This document shows positions 1 to 10,787 of a stretch of DNA of 64,000 nucleotides, piece after piece. Source of the stretch: Isoetes taiwanensis (taxonomy: Eukaryota > Streptophyta > Lycopodiopsida > Isoetales > Isoetaceae); the NCBI GenBank assembly GCA_021234155.1, contig JAJEKV010000040.1, forward strand, positions 3,635,799 through 3,699,798, written 5' to 3'. The notes under the pieces are model-generated. The model saw only the letters and a program-made list of their open reading frames with translations. It did no database searches and was not told the DNA's origin. Position 1 is the first letter of the stretch, and every line of letters starts with the position of its first letter. Made by a program: the position numbers and the translations under genes.

Positions 1-3000
1 TGAAGTCCTTTCAACAGCAGCACCCCAATCTGTGCCATAATTACTCAGATCTACCACTAATCTTGAGGCTAAAGAATAACTTTCAGATATGAACCTTTCC
101 AAACACGCCTCAATAATACATCAAATATAAACAACAACTTTTAATTATATCATATATGATGCTAATAATGGACAAGTCATGGTATTCCACCAGAAGCAAT
201 ATGAAGTTTCAGCATATACGAGCCTGAATTTAGAGGCAAGACATACATTTAAGATAGATATATCCATCCAGACATAAGCCCTAGTGCTTTGAAATGAGAA
301 TTGCAAAAGTTATGCTAGATTCCTGAATATTAAAAACTATTCATTCCTGAAATTATATCACATTTAGGTTAATCAGACCAAGGAGATGATACAACTAGTC
401 TTTTATCCTTAAACATTTTATGTAGATACCATGCAATAGAGGCATTTAAAGATCTGAAAGAATAAATGCATTCAGATCTGATACCCAGCAACCTACTCTA
501 GATTAATTTGCTAGAAAGGAGATAAAAAAACTTTCTCTAAGTACTATTAAGCAGATTAAATATCAGAGAGAGTTATTTATGCCTAGGCCGCAACCAAATT
601 ACAAGATCTCAAACCTGAGATTGTTGAATGGGTTCAGATGCCTTCAGATTGCTGAGAAGTTGCTGGTGTCCATGGTGGATGCGATACTTGAGGCTTGATT
701 CCTCATATTGATATTGTTGAATGGGTTTAGATCAGAGTAGCCCTTAAGCCCAAATTTTTATAGGTGTAATTTAGAATGTGAGGCGAATCTTAGCTTTTTT
801 CGATTAGTTATGTTGGCGATTTTCTTTCGGGCTTCAATTTGAGTTGTAGCAACCTTGGCGAATCTTTCATCCATCAAGTGATGGAATATATACTTTTTTC
901 TCAAGTAAAATTTGGGTCTACAATATATATTTGTTATGTCCGTATACAGTTGTAAGCGTAATGCTCACATAATGAATATACATGTTATCAGACATTGGCA
1001 TGTGATTGTAAATCTCAATAGCTCCATATTAAGCGCTAAACAACAAGAAGTACACAAACTTAGCCGAGGCATGATTGCATATTATGGTGGGCAAGCACAA
1101 ACCGATTTGATTTCAGTCATCTTTTTAAGATTGGATAAACAACAAACCAAAAGCAAAAATACTCTAGGATTGCATACCCAGATGTTGGAACCGGATCATG
1201 AAATCCATATAACATGCATGGTTTTTTCCCTTTCCTTTTTTTTTTTCTTGGAGGTAAATGGCAATTCTAAAAAACTCACCAAGAATAGAATTCGCATTAA
1301 TTTTACATGATTTTAGGGGGTTAAGGGGCGATTTTAGAATAATTACCAAGAATAAAATTCACATGGGGGCGAATCTAAGAATCCATCATTTAGTGATATA
1401 GGCTAACTTATGAGTGGAGGGAGAAAATTTCGTAGACAAGGTGGCGATATTTTATTGGCACCACTCCTAATTGATCCTACTCAACAATAGTGAAAAAAAA
1501 TGCAAATGTCCAAAAAAATAGCCTTTTGGCGATATTTCGAGCTTAAGGGCTACCCTGGTTTAGATGCCTCCAGATTTGCTGAGAAATTGCTAGTCCATGG
1601 TGGGTGTGATACTTGAGGCTTGATTCCACATATTTGTCTTAGAACCAGTAATTTCCACCGCAATATCTGGCAGATTGGTATTGCACATGAAGTTGCTTTC
1701 AGCTTCCTTATTGCCTTTAAGAACTCCTGGATTGCTCAGATCTTTATTGGCAGGGATACTTGTTTCCAGATTACCTTCTTGTGCAAGCATACTGGTGCAT
1801 GAAAATCATAGAGCCTCTTACGTTTGGCATTCAACTTCTTTTCCTCTTCAAGATTCTTTGGAAGCATTCAAATCTCCTTTCCTTCTTCCCATTGCAGTGG
1901 AGTATTTGATCGGCCCTGGACCGCAGGTGTGGCTTAAGAGCAAATATCTGAATGCACCAGATCGTAAAATACAACCCTATATATAGGATTATACTGGTTC
2001 TGTTCTTAAGGTCGGCCTCTTTGTAAATGGATTCTAACCTTACGCTTGCCCCATCCAGCCCGATATAAACAGATCTATCCATGCATGAAAATGACTAGAG
2101 CCTTTTTAGAAAGGTTACGAGAATACTAAAAATGTTTTGTCCAGTAGAGCGGCTGTCGTGGATACAATTAGGTCAAGCTCTTTACTGTCACGAATTCTGT
2201 AAGCCCTACATTAGACCTTAGAAATTTTAAACATATGAGAAGTGTGTTTTAGTCCAAGTGGATTTCCAACTTCCTTTCATATGGAATCCAAGTTTAAGCT
2301 GTTTAAGCTGTTTAAACTTTGCTCAATTCAATCTGTGCAAAAAGACATAAGAATAGTTAGATAATCAATAAAAAAAAGAAAAATAAAAGGAAAAAAAAAG
2401 AAAAAACACTAGGTAGCCAGCATACTTTTTCAATTTCAATCGGTTTGTTTCCAGTGTTCTCCGAACTTTTCTTGGTCACCATCAAAGCCGTTGTAGAACA
2501 TTTTCCAGTGTCGTGTTATCATAGGTATATCTATGGCATATTTTGGTATCTCTCATCGCATAATTTGCCAGCATGATGATCGTTTCTGGTATCTCTCATC
2601 GCATAATTTGTGGCACATTCCAATATATCTGTGGAATATTTTTGGCAACGTGTTAGAATCATGGCGCCCATAAAAAGACACTATGTTTTTTGACAGCACA
2701 AAAGAAGTTTTAAGTCTTCTAACACGACACTCGCCAATATTTATGAGGTTCACACCACAAAAAGCAAGGTCCATATGTGGGCCACGATCTAGACTGATTG
2801 GAACCCCATATGTGTATAGTAATATCTATTTTTTTCCATGAAAAGCAAAGTGGTTTTAAAGCCTCAAAATCATCCATAGTTGCTATTTGGATGTAAGATT
2901 TTCAACCACCAACATAATCCACGTTCTCGAAATTTTTAATGGTTATATCTGACACTCGAGAGATTAGAATGGTCAATTTATGGTTTGATAGTTTGGATCT

Positions 3001-3600
3001 TCAACTTTATGGCTATTTGAGTCCAATAGATGTTTGCCAAGCAAAAGGCTATTTAAGGGCTGAATCACACTAGCGGATGCCCAAGATAAGATTTTTTGAG
3101 CCATAAAGCAGGGGATGGAGATGCCCAAGATTTTCATATGATTTGTAACTGCACAAGGATTTCAAAACTCTGGCAGATCATAAATTCGTAGCAAGCTGGA
3201 AGACAATAGCAGTTTGGGGTTCTTTAAATTCCAAGAATGACTGCCAAATTCGACATGGATTTCATTTGTGTGATGCTTCATATGAAGAACTGCAGATTTG
3301 ATGTGTACGGCTTGTCAGAGCAGGGTCTAAGTTAGATATTGGGGTACAAAAGCACCCGTCCGGATGCGCTGCTTTTCGTGCTTGGTCCGCTGTGCTTGGA
3401 GGTGCTTGGAGAGCGGGAACGCGATGATCCATTTTTAGCAAATTGCTTCCGGATCGATGACATGGCTACCCGCAAAAAGTACAGAATCAATTTAGCGGGG
3501 TTGTTGTGAGATGGCGTGGAGAGTTAATAGGATTTGGCTATGGCGGGAAGCATCATCCGGTGTTGTGCCCCTGAACAGAATTTTCTTTATACAGCATGGT
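1..3600. other. AT-rich non-coding stretch, no convincing gene
   Basis: I find no open frame with recognisable protein features. A segment of about 75 bp near 630-706 recurs diverged at 1557-1630, and a shorter piece of it recurs again near 715-731. Another 24-bp segment is repeated at 2544-2567 and 2587-2610 (period 43). The minus strand at 1590-1790 is open for about 66 codons and overlaps the duplicated segment; it could be an exon remnant, but I recognise nothing in it. Confidence 0.5.
630..1630. repeat. Diverged direct duplication (630-706 and 1557-1630)
   Basis: Both copies run from a 'ggttTagatgcc' or 'ggttCagatgcc' start through 'gctgagaa', 'ccatggtg' and 'gatacttgaggcttgattc' (19 nt, identical in both). 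They differ by scattered substitutions and short indels. The source element is not recognised. Confidence 0.6.
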
Positions 3601-3623
3601 TTCTCTGTACAACATGATTCTAA

Positions 3624-6600
3624 ATGGATCAATCAGCATCAGCTTTAGATGAAGAAAAGCGACTTCAAATTTTCCAGGAAATTCAAGCCGAGAGAAGAAG
3701 GCAATCTAGACAGCAGAAAAGAGATAGGGAGAGGGAGAAAGAAAATATCCAGCCTCAAGTTGACAGCGTCTTGAGTGCGAGAAGGCTTCAAGAATTGTCC
3801 AAGAGTTTGGACGATTATTTCAATAATATCACAAAGCCTTTGAAAGAAGGGGATAAGGCACTGGTGGTGCACAGATTTGTGAAGAGAGTGAAGGTGGATT
3901 TTGTTGATCATGATCAAAGCAAGATCATGAAGAATGTCATTAGAAATGTTCAAGAGACACTCAATCAGCAAAAGAAACTAAGGAAGACAGATATAATGCA
4001 AGCAAGAAAGTCCACATTGCAAATGGTATCTTCAACAAAGAACAAAACCAACCAACAAGCTAGCTTGCACCTCCTTCATGTATCAAGAAAATGTTATTGC
4101 AAAGAACTGTAAGAAGAGTAATGGCAGAACAAGAATGTGGTCCGTGGTCAATGTTTTCAAGGAAAAAGAGATCAGATGCAATAACTGATGAGGTTAAGAA
4201 TTCTGTTTATAAGTTCTGGACAGAAAACACAAGAGTCTCACCATACAGGAAGCATGTGAGAAAATTTGTTACAAAAGATGGTGAAAGAATTGATCATCCA
4301 ATATAACTGCTTGAAATTTCTCGTAATTATTATGCTTTATATGTTTTACCGCTTGTTCTCGCTTTTTACTAGATTGTTTGCTTTTAATTTTTTTGGAACT
4401 CAGATTTCGCTTTGTTTATAGTTGCAATTTTACATGGCCTTCAAAAAGGAATTCAATGAAATGAAGATTTCACAAACAAGACATTTGAATTGTCAAAGCC
4501 ATCTTTTGCGAGGCGTTTAAAAGAAAGAGAGACCATCATCGCCAATATCACATGCACTTTGAGTATGTGATGCAAGCACTCAACAAAATCAGAACAGATC
4601 CAAATGGGGTGCACAAAGAGTGCAACTGTAATTGTGCTGTTTGTGGTGATGGTAACTTCTGTAGTGCCAAGATCCATGTTTATAAATCCACTAGTGATTT
4701 TTGGAGGCAAATGGTCTGCTCTAAAGAAGAAGATGAAGAATGGCACAAACATCAATGTCTACAGTTGGCATGCAAGGATTGTGGGCTGAAAAGATACTCT
4801 TAAGTTTGTCTCTTCAATGTTATGATGTTTAAAGATATTACTGCTCAGTAACTTTAATTGTGGTGTTATAAACATGTTTGCTTTTTGTCCTAAGGAGAAG
4901 ATGGAAACTGATTACAACGTGGAGTGGAAACAGTTTGAAAAGGTATTCTATTTGGCTTAATTAAATTGTGCTCGTGTAACATACATGCTTTTTAAACAAA
5001 CTGCAAACTGACAGAAATGTTCATGGTCTGAAATCAGCAAGAAGTTGAATACATGAAGGAGACTACCAAGAAAAAAATGGGAGGGAGGAAACCAGCAAAA
5101 GTAATAAGACTTGCATACAAGAACGAGAGTCTGCCCCAGTTCATGAAGCATACATCCAAGACAATGGTACAATTTATCCCACACAATTATGTGGCACACT
5201 GGCAGGCAAAGCAATTCAGGACGTGTTTGGATACCTTCCTGAAGATGCAATTGTCTCTGTAATTGACTTTGCTGAAAATTACAGCTTTAAAATTCAGAGG
5301 GAGGCACAATCTTGCCACTGGCACACAGACCAGGCCTCAATTCTGGTTCATATCACATATAGACATGCAACCCAAGCTGAGATAGAGGAGATGGAAGTTA
5401 ATGAGGCAGAGAAAAGAGAAGCAGAGCAGGATAAGCTGAAAAGAAAGAAGAAGACAAGTCAGGAGACCATCAGCACTAATCAGAGGAGAATTATAAAGGA
5501 AGTGCACTTTTATATTTCAGATGACAGGGAGCATAGCACTGAGTTTGTACAACATTGCTTGAAAGTACATGCTGACTGTGGCTTAGAGCACAAAACATTG
5601 AGTACAAGAAACATATTTTTTGGAGTGATGGTTGCACATCCCAGTTTAAAAGAGCAAGGCCTTTCTGGTATTTAGGAAGGAACTATGTGTGTAGTGAAGG
5701 AATTGAGTATGAGTGGAATTTCTTTGCCAGTTCTCATGGCAAAGGAGAACATGATGGACAAGGTGCAATATTGAAAAGGATTTTTGCAAGAGAGCAATTG
5801 AAGTATGAGGCCCGAAATTGAGCGTGCAAAGACATTGTGGATTTCATGAACCGTACATGATGAACAATCCACCGCAATTCATATAAGAAGGTAAATTCTT
5901 GTTTTTTCTTAGATTTTTCTTAGATTTGAAGTTGCATGAATCTGTTTCATATTGCAGGTTCTTTTGGCATATTGATCCCCAAAGTGTAGACAAATCTGAA
6001 AGGAAGGAGTGGAGAACACTATGTGGGAGCTCTAAACTTCATTGCATCAGACCATGTGACAAAAAGAACCCTGCAAAAGTTGCTTACAAGGTGCCTCTCT
6101 TGCTATTGTTCCTATTGCTTTCATGGTAAAAGGGATGATTGCACGAACAAAGCACGTTTGGGAGCATGGTTCACAGCAGAACTGAAACCAAAGATGAAAT
6201 CTGTTGCTGGAGAAACATCCACAGCAATTAGTCAGCCTACAAAACAAGTTGAGGATGAAGACCAAGGGGAAGAAGAAGAAGAAGATGAAGAAGAAGATGA
6301 CCTTAGTTCTCTTCTAGAAGTTGGAGATAACTTTGCTGTAAATGCACATCCAGAAGATGATGAGGGAGTTGACTTTTATGTTCTTAGGTGTACAAAGACT
6401 AAACATACATTGTTAGATACATATGAAGATGCTTGGGGTACTGCATTTGGTGTAGGAGAAGTTATAGTTTCTGGCCATTACTACAAGCAAACAGATGCAC
6501 TCCAATTTGAGTTGCTATTGGACAAGCCAGCTGCTAGTTTGTATAGCCACCTTATCAGACAGGTGAAGTTTGATATGGAGAATCTTGATAACAACAGTTT

Positions 6601-6658
6601 CAAGATGACTGAAGAGACATGCCAAAAAGTTATGGCATCCCTTCCAGTAGAGTGCTAA
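3624..6658 (+). pseudogene. Decayed transposase-like gene with introns
   Basis: Fragments in changing frames look like one protein. The start (3624) encodes a charged, Arg/Glu-rich coiled segment. A block with 'FWTENTRVSPYRK' follows near 4200, a Cys-rich block with 'CNCNCAVCGDGNF' near 4625, 'DFAENYSFKIQREAQSCHWH' near 5262, and 'SDGCTSQFKRARPF' plus 'FFASSHGKGEHDGQG' at about 5628-5770. An acidic linker and a conserved C-terminal block ending at 6658 complete it. The DFAEN, SDG and SHGKG.HDG blocks match what I remember of a transposase-like family abundant in seedless plants and invertebrates; a DDE-type nuclease core is inferred, not shown. A GT-AG intron at about 4941-5039 joins WKQFEK to QEVEYMKE, and another lies near 5892-5957. 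In-frame stops (about 4306, 5818) and frameshifts (about 4540, 5608) argue that it is dead unless they are sequence errors. Confidence 0.65.
4941..5039 (+). other. Probable spliceosomal intron inside the transposase-like gene
   Basis: The donor is AAG|gtattct and the acceptor aaatcag|CAAGAAG. Removing this segment restores one frame from WKQFEK into QEVEYMKETTKK, and that frame then continues to the HNYVAHWQ block. This was inferred by reading; no transcript was seen. Confidence 0.55.
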
Positions 6659-6659
6659 T

Positions 6660-7158
6660 ACTGCTGCCCGTTTTTTCTGCTTTTGCTTTGAAGAAGCAGA
6701 AGTTGAGTTTTTAGATGTACACTGGCTCTTTCCTGCCATATTCTTTCTTATACTCTTTATAATTCATTATCAATGAAATCTAACAAATTCTTTGCTGCAC
6801 AAATGTTCCTTGTCCTCACAGCTTTAAAAGAAAAGCTGCTAGGTCAGCTTTTGATACTTATGCTTTGTCTGCTTACGTGCTTTCTATTTTCAGTTAACTA
6901 TTACAGACTTGATGAACTTCTGGTAAGTGTATATTTGCACTATCTGTTTTAGTCTCTTCAGTTGGCACATGGAAAACAGATTGCAAGTTTACAAATGAAG
7001 ACAACTCAAGAATCTGCACAAGTATAGGTAAATGCCTGAAACCTTGAATTTACATTGATATCCGCTCTGTTACAAAAGTGTACAGCTATGTACTCATATC
7101 CAGTCTTCACAAAGAAACATGAAGCTGTTATATCTTAAGTTACATCTTAAGTTAGGTA
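6660..7158. other. Intergenic region between convergent genes
   Basis: This AT-rich stretch follows the stop of the transposase-like gene and precedes the 3' end of the minus-strand gene pair. It contains polyadenylation-like A/T-rich sequence (for example around 6760-6790). I see no open frame of interest. Confidence 0.4.
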
Positions 7159-7416
7159 TCAAAGATCTGTTCTGCCATCACTTGCAGGGTCAGTATCTTC
7201 AATGTGGGTCTGATCTTGTGTTGTTTCTTCTCTTGCAGGTTCCTCCTGTTTATTTACAACAATATCAGTTGCAGCACCAACAATATCTTTCACCAATTGC
7301 ATGTTTCCCTCAATTGCTACTCTCCATCTTGCAAGTTTTTTCAAGTGGTCAACATCAAGTTTGAGTATGTTGATGTCTACTTCCTTGACCACATCAACAT
7401 GCTGCTGCTGGTGCAA
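7159..7416 (-). CDS. Possible downstream exon or small ORF, polar helical protein
   Basis: An open frame of about 85 codons directly downstream of the FCP1-like ORF on the same strand. It encodes 'HQQQHVDVVKEVDINILKLD', then 'DHLKKLARWRVAIEGNMQ', and an acidic Glu/Asp/Thr-rich tail. It looks like a short amphipathic segment, not a known domain. It may be a C-terminal exon of the FCP1-like gene (27 bp separate the two frames) or a chance frame. No function can be assigned. Confidence 0.3.
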   Translation of the reverse strand: MHQQQHVDVVKEVDINILKLDVDHLKKLARWRVAIEGNMQLVKDIVGAATDIVVNKQEEPAREETTQDQTHIEDTDPASDGRTDL

Positions 7417-7443
7417 CCACTTTTGAGGATTCTTTGAATGAAG

Positions 7444-7977
7444 TCAAGTGTGCAAACATGCTTTTGTGTAGTTGAATACCTTATCATTTTCCTCATTGTC
7501 AAAGCTCTCAACTATTAAGCATGTGTCTGGTGGGGATAAGAAAGTCTTGTACAAAGAGTCATCCACAAGCACAACATCCTCTACATCATTAAAAGCTGTG
7601 TAAACTTTGACAATTGGCTTCATCCATACTGGTTTGGTTGCATTGCCTGGAAACATAAAAGGCATTTCCTCACATTCATTCTGACCCCATATGAATTTGA
7701 ATTTAGCAATGTAGTGTGCTGGCAGAATACTGTTAAGGATTTGTATGATGTTGTGCTTCATCATGCTAGACCAAATCCCAACTTCAAATCTTTCAAAACA
7801 GAAATCCAAGAACTCTTGTAAAAGAGGTCTGCAAATAACCACTTTCCCTGTTGTGTAATACTTCTTGAGCCCTGGTGGAATCTTTACTCTTGCTTTTTTT
7901 TGGAAGGTGTTGACCAAAACTCCATTAATGTCTAAGATGACAAGTTTTTTCTTTTCTAAATCCTCTGCAACATTCAT
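7444..7977 (-). CDS. FCP1/NIF-type HAD phosphatase-like protein
   Basis: An ATG-started open frame of 177 codons. The N-terminal 'KKLVILDINGVLV' sits where HAD phosphatases of the FCP1/SCP/NIF type carry DxDx(T/V). The first Asp (nucleophile position) is present, but the second is Asn (D-I-N-G). 'VGIWSSMMKHNI' fits motif II and 'VEDVVLVDDS' the late acidic motif. The usual role of the family is dephosphorylation of Ser/Thr peptides such as the RNA polymerase II tail; with the Asp-to-Asn change the activity is uncertain. It lies head-to-tail with the AT-hook ORF upstream and convergent to the transposase-like gene. FCP1-like ORFs of this form are, in my recollection, expanded in seedless plants, so a transposon-borne gene is as likely as a host gene. 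The frame is uninterrupted; additional exons cannot be excluded. Confidence 0.65.
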   Translation of the reverse strand: MNVAEDLEKKKLVILDINGVLVNTFQKKARVKIPPGLKKYYTTGKVVICRPLLQEFLDFCFERFEVGIWSSMMKHNIIQILNSILPAHYIAKFKFIWGQNECEEMPFMFPGNATKPVWMKPIVKVYTAFNDVEDVVLVDDSLYKTFLSPPDTCLIVESFDNEENDKVFNYTKACLHT

Positions 7978-8134
7978 AAAAAAAGAAACTCAAACATCAA
8001 CATGACTTAAACATGAATTAAAAGAAGTCATTAATTAAAGAAAACAGAATTACAATATTCAAACAATGTTCTCAAACAACACAAAACAATTAAAACAGTA
8101 TTTCACATACACTACAATATGTTATGTTCTGAAA

Positions 8135-8536
8135 CTAACTCAATGACTTGATATACTGAGAAACAGAACCTGAACTACCATTTAACATTTTCACAATCAT
8201 ATCAACTTGATCACCTATTTGCTTTGGTGTTTGAGGTGGCAGCTTCTTTGAGGGTCTCCCCATCTTCTTTTTGACTTTTGTTGTTGCTACCTCCATTTCA
8301 ACTACTGCTTCACCCTTACCCTTACCTTTCTCAACAGCCACAGCATCAACAGCAGCAACAGCGTCTTCAGTCAATTCAGCATCAACAGCATCTTCATTTG
8401 CTTGTTCTTCATCAAATCCGGATTTGTTGCTCAACAAATCCGGATAGATTAGAGGGATGTTTATAGCAATAGATCTAGTGAAAAACTGAAGCAACTGACT
8501 ACAGACAACCATGAATTGATGAAGACCAGCCAACAT
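8135..8536 (-). CDS. Small AT-hook protein, probable partner of the FCP1-like ORF
   Basis: The first ATG in the frame is at 8536 (the frame itself is open to 8548), giving about 133 codons. The middle is acidic and Ala/Val/Glu-rich, followed by a basic segment 'KVKKKMGRPSKKLPPQTP' whose GRP core with flanking Lys is a typical AT-hook for minor-groove DNA binding. The C-terminus is 'GDQVDMIVKMLNGSSGS'. It lies 157 bp upstream of the FCP1-like ORF on the same strand, so the two could be exons of one transcript or two genes. A perfect inverted repeat at 8416-8445 lies within the frame. In another frame, 'EEMDVGWSSSIHGC' at about 8500-8550 could be an alternative start, so the N-terminus is unsure. 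Confidence 0.45.
   Translation of the reverse strand: MLAGLHQFMVVCSQLLQFFTRSIAINIPLIYPDLLSNKSGFDEEQANEDAVDAELTEDAVAAVDAVAVEKGKGKGEAVVEMEVATTKVKKKMGRPSKKLPPQTPKQIGDQVDMIVKMLNGSSGSVSQYIKSLS
8416..8445. repeat. Perfect 14-bp inverted repeat with 2-nt loop
   Basis: atccggatttgttg, then ct, then caacaaatccggat. The arms match perfectly. It lies inside the AT-hook ORF. Confidence 0.9.
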
Positions 8537-8599
8537 CCATTTCTTCAAACTCTAATGAATTGTTATGATGGCTTCTTGATCGAATGTTGTGCCCAAGAA

Positions 8600-9140
8600 T
8601 TCTGAAGTCTCGGTTTGGTTTATTTCTTGGCCAGGAATTTGAATGGTGCACAAGAAAATTTAAGTTTTGGGCACTTCTTATTTGATAAGGGATTCAAAAA
8701 TCCTGAACTCCTATTGACTGGTTCAAAATGGGTTGACGCTAATGTGATTTCGCTCTAATGCACATGACATTTTACTAAGGGGCATATTTCATCATTTTAG
8801 TGAATTCTTTTCGAGTAAACAACTTTGCCATGCATGTAGTACTTAAAAAAATCTTCAAATGGAGGAAAACTAATTGTTTGTCTACATTTGGCCACTTCAA
8901 ATTCTTAAATTTTAAAGTTAGAATAGATTGTCATTTGCGTTACAAGTATAATTTGAAATTTGGTTTTCAAGGAATGGATAATTCATCACACTTAAGAAAT
9001 TATAGGCTGCTTAAACAGGTTTCTAATGAAGATCGAGCCAACAGAGCTTGCAAGGCTAATCACAACCAAATTTAAAGAAGAGTGCTCTGTGACATCCATC
9101 GCATAAGGCATTATTACAGATAGAGTGAAGGGCACAACAT
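8600..9140. other. AT-rich spacer without a recognised gene
   Basis: The stretch between the AT-hook ORF and the Gypsy fragment. A short open frame at 8800-9075 has no recognisable features. No clear terminal inverted repeat matching the 3300-3600 side was found by eye. Confidence 0.35.
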
Positions 9141-9143
9141 CAC

Positions 9144-9520
9144 ATGATGTCTCATAAATGCAAAAACATGATATTATTCGTCCAATACTTTTACAACTTA
9201 GCAGCACCATTGGCGGGCTTGACTAGAAAGAATTCCTCTGTTTGGAGAGAAGCTTGGCCAGAAAAGTGTGACCAGGCTTCTGAACGGCTAAAAGTTATAG
9301 TCACCTTACTTCCCGGCATTTTGTGTCCTTGATCCAAAAACCTAGTATGAGCTCATTACGGATGCATGAGATGAGAACATGTGCACAATCATCATGCAAA
9401 ATGGCAAGGTGTTAAGTATGACTCTAAGAAATTGAACAATTCCCACGCAAGGTACTAGACACATGAAAAGAAGTTATTAGCCACCATTCGAACCCTCAAG
9501 ATGGAGCCACTATCTGCCAA
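9144..9520 (+). mobile_element. Ty3/Gypsy pol remnant (RT to RNase H junction)
   Basis: The translation contains 'YFYNLAAPLAGLTRKNSSV' and 'DQASERLKVIVTLLPG', matching the Gypsy RT C-terminal pattern (AAPLxxLxKK, then AFxxLKxxLxxAPVL). After frame changes it continues with 'VKYDSKKLNNSHARY', a stop, and 'THEKKLLATIRTLKMEP', the RNase H start (YxSRKLxxxExNYxTHxKELLAI). Frameshifts and stops show that it is dead. No LTRs for it were identified in the window. Confidence 0.75.
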
Positions 9521-9551
9521 GTTCTCCATTTTCAAATTCTACATCATAAAG

Positions 9552-9890
9552 GAAAGATGAAGCTCATGTGATCCTCGATTGTCCGACATATTTAGGCCTG
9601 CGTGACAAATTTGAAATCAAGGTTAAAAACCTTACTAGTTTTTTTGAGCTCCTACACAAAAACATAAGTGGTTTCCTTATTGAAATGCGTTCATTGGGAA
9701 GTGAGAGAATACAAAGTTTGAAATCTCTTACTGCAGAATTGGAAGATCGTTTGAGAGAATATAGTGATGTCTTATCCGTGGACACACTAAAACTATTGTC
9801 AATTTGAAATATGCACTGCTTTTTTTGAACGTCTCATAGATTTGATGGTCTCGTAGGCGTGACATCAATATATAATATTCTATTCTATTC
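9552..9890 (+). mobile_element. LINE 3' end fragment: C-terminal ORF, 3' module and (attct)n tail
   Basis: The open frame ending at 9807 starts with 'DEAHVILDCPTYLGLRDKF', the His/Cys segment typical of the C-terminus of non-L1 LINE proteins. The 3' UTR at about 9829-9870 carries 'gtctcatag', 'gatggtctcgtagg' and related pieces, a diverged version of the shared 3' module seen at 35565, 26707, 39519 and 44725. It ends in short attct repeats at about 9873-9888. It is 5'-truncated and directly abuts the Gypsy remnant. Confidence 0.6.
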
Positions 9891-10039
9891 TCAAGAGATC
9901 ATTCAATTTATCAAAAAAGAACATATCAGTATCAGAATATTGCCAGACATAGTGATAAACAAACCAATATACCTGCCCTCCCTAGGCTACATCAATTTAA
10001 CCTTACCTTTTTCTTGACCGTAAAAGAGCCAGACACATT

Positions 10040-10735
10040 CTTAGACATGCCAGAACATCAATAGCTAACTTTGAAGCTACCTTAATATCTTTTCACGTAC
10101 CAACGACACCAATATCGACAACACAATGATGAGATTATTTGCAAAACTCATCTCAAAGGTCAAAGGTCAAAGGTCACAGAGAGAGGAGAATAAGAGCAAA
10201 CATGAATGGAAACTACAACAGCTGCCACAATTCACGATCATCCAATTCAGGGTCTGTTCCAAACAGACAATGATATGGCACCTTAATTATCGTGCTCTAA
10301 CCAACTGGGCAAATGCGTCTAGACATTGAGATGTGACCCTTTATATACGTGATAATTAGGTACTGCCTCTCAAAGATTGGTCCTCATAGACCTCCAAAAC
10401 ATACCAGACAACCTAAATGTGGAATACACACCGTAGCGAAAACCTGTTGCCCTAAAAAAAAAAGGACACAAAATTCTCCTCTTCATCCAAAACAATCCCT
10501 CCCCCTACCCCCAACAAAAAAAAAAAAAAAAAAAAAAAAAGAGGGGGTTTCACAAGAAATAACTGGGACCACGGTGAAATTTAAATCCTCAACCTCACCA
10601 ATGGTGGCATTATAAGGTCTTATCACTCGACCTTGTCGTCGTACCATTTATTCAATTGTCACAATGAGTGAATAAAGCATAGCATTTTGAAAAAAAAATT
10701 GAAGCAATTTTTACATCATGCCACATTGCAACGCT
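10040..10735. repeat. Segmental repeat, copy 1 (SINE-like pieces and poly-A tract)
   Basis: Aligns by eye with 14718-15540 over nearly its whole length, same orientation. On the minus strand it has two tRNA-like heads: one at about 10636-10572 (box A-like 'ggtcgagtgataag', box B-like 'ggttgaggattt') and one near 10375-10305 (box B-like 'gggtcacatctca'). A long A tract lies at about 10516-10540. It probably consists of two adjacent SINE-type elements. Copy 1 lacks about 40 bp after the A tract and about 90 bp near its right end that copy 2 has. Confidence 0.7.
10572..10636 (-). mobile_element. tRNA-derived SINE head (minus strand)
   Basis: Read on the minus strand: a box A-like 'ggtcgagtgataagacc' followed about 30 nt later by box B-like 'ggttgaggattt'. 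The second copy at 15346-15285 has 'ggtcgagtggtaagacc' and 'ggtcgaggattt', nearer the Pol III consensus. It does not fold as a complete tRNA. Confidence 0.5.
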
Positions 10736-10787
10736 GCAGCAATTGAAGCAGGCGGCAACATTCCAGCGTGGTTGGCAACGCTCTGCT

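Noticed and set aside
3300-8700. Terminal inverted repeats of the transposase/FCP1-like block
   Set aside because: I compared both flanks by eye and found only short chance matches (such as 'gttgtgccc' on both sides in the same orientation), so no element ends are claimed.
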